Part shown: positions 58,654 to 64,000 of the stretch, piece after piece | How positions within the stretch are numbered: the first letter of the stretch is position 1 | Layout of the letters: every line of letters begins with the position of its first letter | NCBI GenBank assembly: GCA_037974665.1 | Contig: CM075764.1 | Coordinates: forward strand, 79,376,325 to 79,440,324 | Reading direction: 5' to 3' | Length of the DNA: 64,000 nucleotides | From: Ehretia macrophylla | Lineage: Eukaryota; Streptophyta; Magnoliopsida; Boraginales; Ehretiaceae | Made by a program: the position numbers and the translations under genes | The notes under the pieces: model-generated | What the model was told of the DNA's origin: nothing | What the model saw: only the letters and a program-made list of their open reading frames with translations | Database searches by the model: none

Positions 58654-61106
58654 TGTCACGCCCCAACTCGACCCCACCTACGATCAGTCAGGACGCAACG
58701 GAATTTCGGCGGCATAACGACAGTAAACAGATTTCCGAGGTTCTAAACCAACCTCATAAAACATCATACATCCCGTAATTCCTCAATATAAACAACAACA
58801 TACAACACAACCATATTATACAATAAAACATCCTCGTTATACGCCTCCGTTCCAACATGACATACAATACCTCAACTTTATCATACATTTCAAAAGTAAG
58901 TTGAGACACAACTACAATTTAACCATAGACAAAAGGAAACCGCTAAGTTAACATCATTTGGTTCATCATCTTTTCAATATCTATTACATTAAGAACCGTA
59001 AAGCATATAAAGTCTATTAAACTAATATACAAGACATTTAACAACATAAAGTCATGGGTAAGACTCGGGAACATATGACTCATCCACAAAAGGCACATTT
59101 TCCACATTCTCCTCTTCAGGAGGCACGTACCCGTAATCTTGTGAAAGTACACCTGAAACATGCATTAATAGAGAGTGAGCTTATATACATAAGCCCAGTG
59201 AGGATCCGATAGATCTCGACAGTATTCACTACGCTCCTTGGATTTAGTCCTTTGAGCAAGTAAACACACAACAACAATAATAACATAAATAAAGCTATCA
59301 TCACATAACTATATGACCATTCAATAAGGATACTCTATTTGGTGTAGCTCCAAACGCCATCACGATCTCAACCTTTCTTCTTATAACTCCCCATTACTCA
59401 CGCACCCGAGGTACCTCACTATCCCCTTCCCTCCATGACATCTCCGTCATGCGAGCTGGGGGTAGCCTATGGCAGTCATGCCGGTTTCAACCCGACAGCC
59501 CGACGCTGCCCGAGAGGTGGCACACACATACCAAGGCTCCATATTCATCAATCATCATGCAAGCATAAATCGATCAATCAATTGGGAGATCAGTAACAAG
59601 AGTGCCCGATTCCCGCATTCAATAATAATCAATCAATAACATCAATATAACATCAATATAACATCAATATTAAATTAAACATCAAACAACGTAGTTAGAT
59701 GACAAAGTAGGCCATCTAACCGGACATGCATAATATTCATAATTAAACTCTAAATTACTCAACAACAACTCACCATTCATCACTCGAACACTACCCAACC
59801 ATCTAAGGCATCGTTCAAGAAATTAAAGAATGACAACCTAACTTCTAAAATTCATAACTTACAATCTACTAATCCAAACATTGCCAAATCAGTTCCTATC
59901 ACTCACCCATTCAACCTACTACATTAGCCCTCTCGGAAATCCACCATAACACCTCCAAAACATGCCCGATAACCCTAAAACCCTATGACGTCATGGCTGG
60001 ATTTTCCGGATTTTCACACAAACAATATAATCGAAAATTCGGCATTACAACAGCGCTAACACGTAATTATCAAGTATTTAGAAATCGACGGCAATCGATT
60101 TCGAGCAACGCAACTCAATTAAATCAACTTTGAACATTTTAATCAAAATTAAATACCCGAAAAATAAAAATTATGCTATATCCGACAGAAACTCGTAGTA
60201 TTAGTATATAATGATCCCTAGCATGCAAGGAGCAATAATCTAACATCAGATTTCAATTCTAACGGTTCAATCTTCATTTATACGCAAAAACACAAAAATG
60301 ACATTTTGAGATCTAGAATTTTTCTCTCACCTTTGATGCGATATAAGCCTAGGAATGCGTGCAATGCGTGCCCAACAAGCGGAATCCAAGTCGGTGCGAA
60401 GTTTCACGGACAAAAACTAGGTTTTTCTTTGAAAAATTGGATTGAAAAGCTTTGAAATTCTCTTTCTTTTTCTCTCCTCTATCTCTCGGCCATGTGTGTG
60501 TTTGTGGAGTGTGTTTTGTGTTGTGTGAGTGTGTGTTGATGACAAGGAGTATTTAAAAGCTTGGTCAATTAAAAAAATGCAAAGTCAAAGTTAGTTTTAA
60601 TAGGTATTTTTGTGTTTTTAATGACTTTAATTGCATTTTAGTGCTCACCAAGTTAAAAATAATTATGCCACCCCCAAGATATCTCAAGTGGATTATTTTT
60701 AGGTGACAAGAAGTTTTACATTCAAAGAATTCCACCCGAGTCGGCTTAAAACTTGATTTTCGCAAAAGTCGGTGTAAAAACCCTAATAAATTCTTAAGCC
60801 GGTTTTAAAACCGTTTTCATCAAACACAAGTCTATTAAAGTCCGTGGACTAGGTCTAGAAGGGTTAAAAAGACCAGTTTCAAAATTATAGCGGACGTGTT
60901 TCGAAAACACTATTCACTGAAAATCGACGATAAATTTTCTGACTCCGTTTTTGATGAAAATTTCATGAATGCACATTTAGCACGTATTAGAAGTATTGAA
61001 ATCAAAATTATAACTTTCTAGGTCCTATAGCACATAAACAGGTCATATGCACGCAAAACGAGGTAAAGCACGTATTACGAGATAAGCAAGAAAGTGGGGT
61101 TTCACA
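58654..61106 (-). repeat. 5' LTR of LARD-2 (2453 bp)
   Basis: Same ends and length as 53376-55828, with scattered single-base differences. Confidence 0.92.
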
Positions 61107-61111
61107 ATGAC

Positions 61112-62322
61112 TATCTTAAAGCATATCACAATATCTTCATAGTCTTCAACTGCTTGAGTTCTCCAAAGCACCTCTAACTCCTTGGATGCCTTCATTGGTT
61201 TTCTTGCACTTCTTGAAAGATTACAAATAGTCATCACTACATAATTCTCTCAATTGCAAGAAAGTAAAGTGAGACTTATGTCTCAATTACAAACCAAATA
61301 AATGGATCAAATAATTACAAAACCATTTGAAATTACAACCATTCAACCACCAAGTCCATGATCAAATTCACCATTCAAACTCATATAGCTAAGATTAAGC
61401 ATATCCAATATATAATCTAAGCTAAACAAGTAAGCTAGCAAATAGCTCATGCATCTCATACAAAAAACAACACAACTATCTAATCTTTAACTCTTATTGG
61501 CAACATTTTGCCAACGTGCATGTAAACCATTTGATTTCATGATCATAACTCAATTATATCACTCATGCAAGTCAAGATTAGCCAACATTGCAAGCTCAAG
61601 CAACATAACAACAATTTTCGGCCATTACAAGCACAAGACCCTTCTCGGCCAAGGCTAAAATAAAATAATGCCACGTTTGCTTATTTTTCATGCATCATTA
61701 TATCATCTATATAACAACATTAAAGCATGAATTCCGACCATTCCAAATAGAAGGCACTATTCGACCATCTCAAGGAAAAATAGGCACATATGTATTTCAT
61801 CATGCAACATTACATCTCCATATAATATTCACAAAGTCAAAAACATCTAAAACACCTTTTAACTATTTCCAACTTTGTTAGCATGACTTTTGGTCTTCCT
61901 TTTTCCCTATGGGCATTCGGCCATGAGCAAGAAAAATACCAAGGCTTGCAATTTCTCATACAATATTATATCACCATATAATATATATATATAAAGTTAA
62001 AAACATTTAAAACCCCTTTTAGCCATTTTCAACTTTACTTGTATGTTTTTCATATTTTAAGCATATTTCAACATACCAAGTTTAGATCTAGCTTATAAAC
62101 TTACATGCAAAGATACTTAACATGAAATTAAACTAATCTATACATGCATGTAAAAATCAACACATATGTTCATAGATCTCTACATGCATGTAAGAATCAA
62201 CACTTATTTCTTATAGATCTACATATGCATGCATGTAAAATCTTGAAATATGACTATTTTACATACTTTAAAGATTAGATCTACAGCTAAATCATGTGAT
62301 TTCATGGACTTTACGAACCTGT
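61112..62322 (-). other. copia-4 leader or gag 5' region, undefined
   Basis: AT-rich sequence between LARD-2 and the PBS. A 64-codon frame crosses the LARD-2 boundary (61043-61237) and is not convincing as gag. Two imperfect repeats are visible: about 61790-61890 against 61950-62050, and a 40-bp unit with TACATGCATGTAA at 62141, 62181 and near 62226. Confidence 0.5.
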
Positions 62323-62333
62323 CTCTGATACCA
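62323..62333 (-). other. Primer binding site of copia-4
   Basis: CTCTGATACCA, complement of TGGTATCAGAG, two bases from the LTR start TGAAAAAGG at 62336. Confidence 0.8.
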
Positions 62334-62335
62334 CT

Positions 62336-64000
62336 TGAAAAAGGATCGTTCAAGAAACATGTGATTCACAACATTTATATGCATAGCGAAAGCAAACCAA
62401 AATTTTAAAAATTTCCTAGCACCATAACTTTTGTATTGATATATAACCATAGTAAAGGACATGCAACCTATATGATAAACAATATATATCAAGTATATAT
62501 AAAGTAGACAAGAGATAGACTTGTTATACCTCTATGATGATAGCCGAAGAGATAGTGGAAACAAGGTGGATGTGGATGAGCTCCTTCACACGTACAAAGG
62601 CTTTAGATTGAGACACACGAGTATCCAAAGGCTATTTCCACAAAACAAGTTAATATGTTAGCTACCTATTAGTGGATATGAGCTCGTATTAACTTAGAAT
62701 AGAGATTGAATCAATTCTCTTGCTTGCTTTGTATATTAGTCGGTAGGTACATTGAGGAGAGAGAAGATTGTTATCTTTTGTTATCTTCCAAGATCTCCCA
62801 AAATCTCTACCATATCTACTTTAGATATTAGCTTTGACAGGTGGCATTATTGTGTTCTCCAATGAAATGCCACTTGTAAGGCATACAAGACAATCTTATC
62901 TACTTTAGATTTAATCTTTGACAAGTGGCATTATTGTGCTATCCAATGAAATGATACTTGTAAGGCATGTAAGATAATCTTATCTACTTTAAATATTGTC
63001 TTGACAAGTGGTATCATTGTACTTTTTAGTATAATGCCATTTGGCATTCATGAATGCAAGATTAAAATATCTACTTTAGATATTGTCTTGACAAGTGGCA
63101 TTATTGTACTTTCCAATACAATGCCACTTGGCATTCATGCAAGACTATTATTTAATTAATTCTAATCCCCATTAGAATAATTAAATTATGGAAACACCTT
63201 TTTTCATATTTACTCTTTAGCCCCAACACTTTTCGTGATTGCACTTTTGGCCCGCTTAACGTTTAACGTCCAAAAAAAATAATGTTAACTCTTTAACGTC
63301 TTTCTAACTTAAGATCAAGCTCGTTAATTGCCTTATTTTTTATGCTCTTTTATTCGTGACTTTCTAGATTTATAATCATATAGCGATGAGGGTATTAAAC
63401 GATTTTAATCTATTCCAAAAATGTTTCTGTCATTCTCCAGAATACCCTCACGTTCAAGAGTGACGCCTAGCAACATATATATCATGACAGTTTATACAGT
63501 AATGAAGTCCAACTCTTACGAATCTATTTATTGTCACAAATTAGCGTGCAGTCTAATCTTTCCATTAAATATGTCTCCATCGAATGAGGACCATGATTCA
63601 ATTAAGTCCACTAATTTGATTCTATGCATAGATCTACTCAGTGGAATGAAAGATGACACATATGGAAAAACCCATTTTCCATCATTTATACCCTGGCCAA
63701 GGATTTTCTCATTCAAACAACCAAAAGTAGATTGCATAGGACATCTCCTCACGTTCGGAGGTTAACGGATCTTATCTTGACAATTACCTATCGGTCTCTA
63801 TATCACAAGACTAAACTGCAAGAGACCCTTACTCATCTTGAAGAAGACGAATTTTGTCTAAACGCTAGATTTAGCCCCTGATATATCTGGCAGCCATAAT
63901 TTCTCAAGTCAAATGATTAATTTGCACAATTTGCAACGAATAATAAACTATTAATCCAAAGTCATGTAGTTTATTATTCTGGTCACATTCAATGATCTAT
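62336..64000 (-). repeat. 5' LTR of copia-4, running off the window
   Basis: It starts TGAAAAAGGATCG on the plus strand. From about 63008 onward it matches the left LTR. The outer end lies beyond 64000; by comparison with the left LTR, which ends at 49089, several hundred bases are missing. Confidence 0.8.
62813..63150. repeat. Four ~85-bp tandem repeats in the copia-4 LTR
   Basis: Units begin ATCTACTTTA at 62813, 62898, 62982 and 63069, each followed by TTGACAAGTGGCATTATTG-like and CCAATGAAATGCCACTTG-like segments. The left LTR keeps one full unit (47748 onward) and part of another. Confidence 0.85.

Larger units (their letters stand above)
53376..61106 (-). mobile_element. LARD-like non-autonomous LTR retrotransposon (LARD-2)
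   Basis: It has the same design as LARD-1: LTRs of exactly 2453 bp each and an internal region of 2825 bp without gag or pol. The LTR pair differs at about a dozen bases by eye. The LTRs are about 135 bp longer than those of LARD-1 and differ more from them than from each other. The two copies therefore came from different source lineages and not from duplication of one insertion. It is inserted in copia-4. Confidence 0.92.
53371..61111. other. Target site duplication ATGAC of LARD-2
   Basis: ATGAC at 53371-53375 and at 61107-61111, directly abutting both LTR ends. Confidence 0.9.
47695..64000 (-). mobile_element. Decayed Ty1/copia element (copia-4), interrupted by LARD-2
   Basis: Minus-strand order from the right: 5' LTR (62336 to beyond 64000), PBS, leader, LARD-2 insertion, gag/integrase/RT/RNase H remnants, PPT, 3' LTR. 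The two LTRs match over 47697-49089 and about 63008-64000. Frames are thoroughly broken. Confidence 0.85.

Noticed and set aside
62813-63150. Regular repeats considered as a CRISPR-like array
   Set aside because: Units are directly contiguous, diverged, about 85 bp and inside a plant LTR. There are no spacers and no cas genes.

Overview
This is a repeat-dominated stretch of a flowering-plant nuclear genome, most likely a dicot. Nearly all of it is LTR retrotransposon sequence: Ty3/gypsy chromoviruses with tRNA-iMet primer sites, Ty1/copia elements, three kinds of non-autonomous LTR element, and two host exons of a casein kinase I (CK1) pseudogene. No intact host gene, tRNA, rRNA or CRISPR array was seen. 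The species cannot be named from the sequence alone.

Layout. 1-4352 (+): 3' part of a Tekay/Del-like gypsy element (gypsy-1) with an open RNase H-integrase frame and a 2.38-kb LTR ('LTR-A'). 4353-7094 (+): internal 3' end and truncated LTR of a second, non-autonomous family ('family B', copy B2), into which gypsy-1 appears to have inserted. 7093-13376 (-): a decayed gag-pol gypsy element (gypsy-2) of the gypsy-1 family, both LTRs truncated. 13377-19520 (+): family-B copy B1 (2.5-kb LTRs, 1.08-kb non-coding internal part), its second LTR chimeric. 19521-31997 (+): decayed copia element (copia-3) whose 3' LTR is split by LARD-1 (23915-31338, -, TSD TTGCA). 31995-33290: orphan plant-transposon-type ORF. 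33297-38879 (-): copia-2 with most of the RT deleted. 38880-47694: CK1 pseudogene remnant, interrupted in an exon by a 6.66-kb insertion made of a 589-bp TRIM (39568-40156, -) joined to family-B copy B3 (40166-46230, +), the whole flanked by ATTGA. 47695-64000 (-): decayed copia-4, interrupted by LARD-2 (53376-61106, -, TSD ATGAC) and running off the right edge.

How the parts relate. LARD-1 and LARD-2 carry LTR-A, the same leader, PBS and PPT as the gypsy elements but no gag or pol. They therefore look like parasites of that gypsy family, and their near-identical LTR pairs (equal lengths, roughly a dozen mismatches each by eye) mark them as the youngest insertions here. Family B keeps only LTRs, PBS, PPT and a short stretch before the PPT that resembles the tail of a chromovirus pol. 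The least expected observations are the TRIM+B3 composite sharing one target duplication, and an inverted repeat just before the PPT that is kept, with compensating changes, across gypsy and non-autonomous copies.
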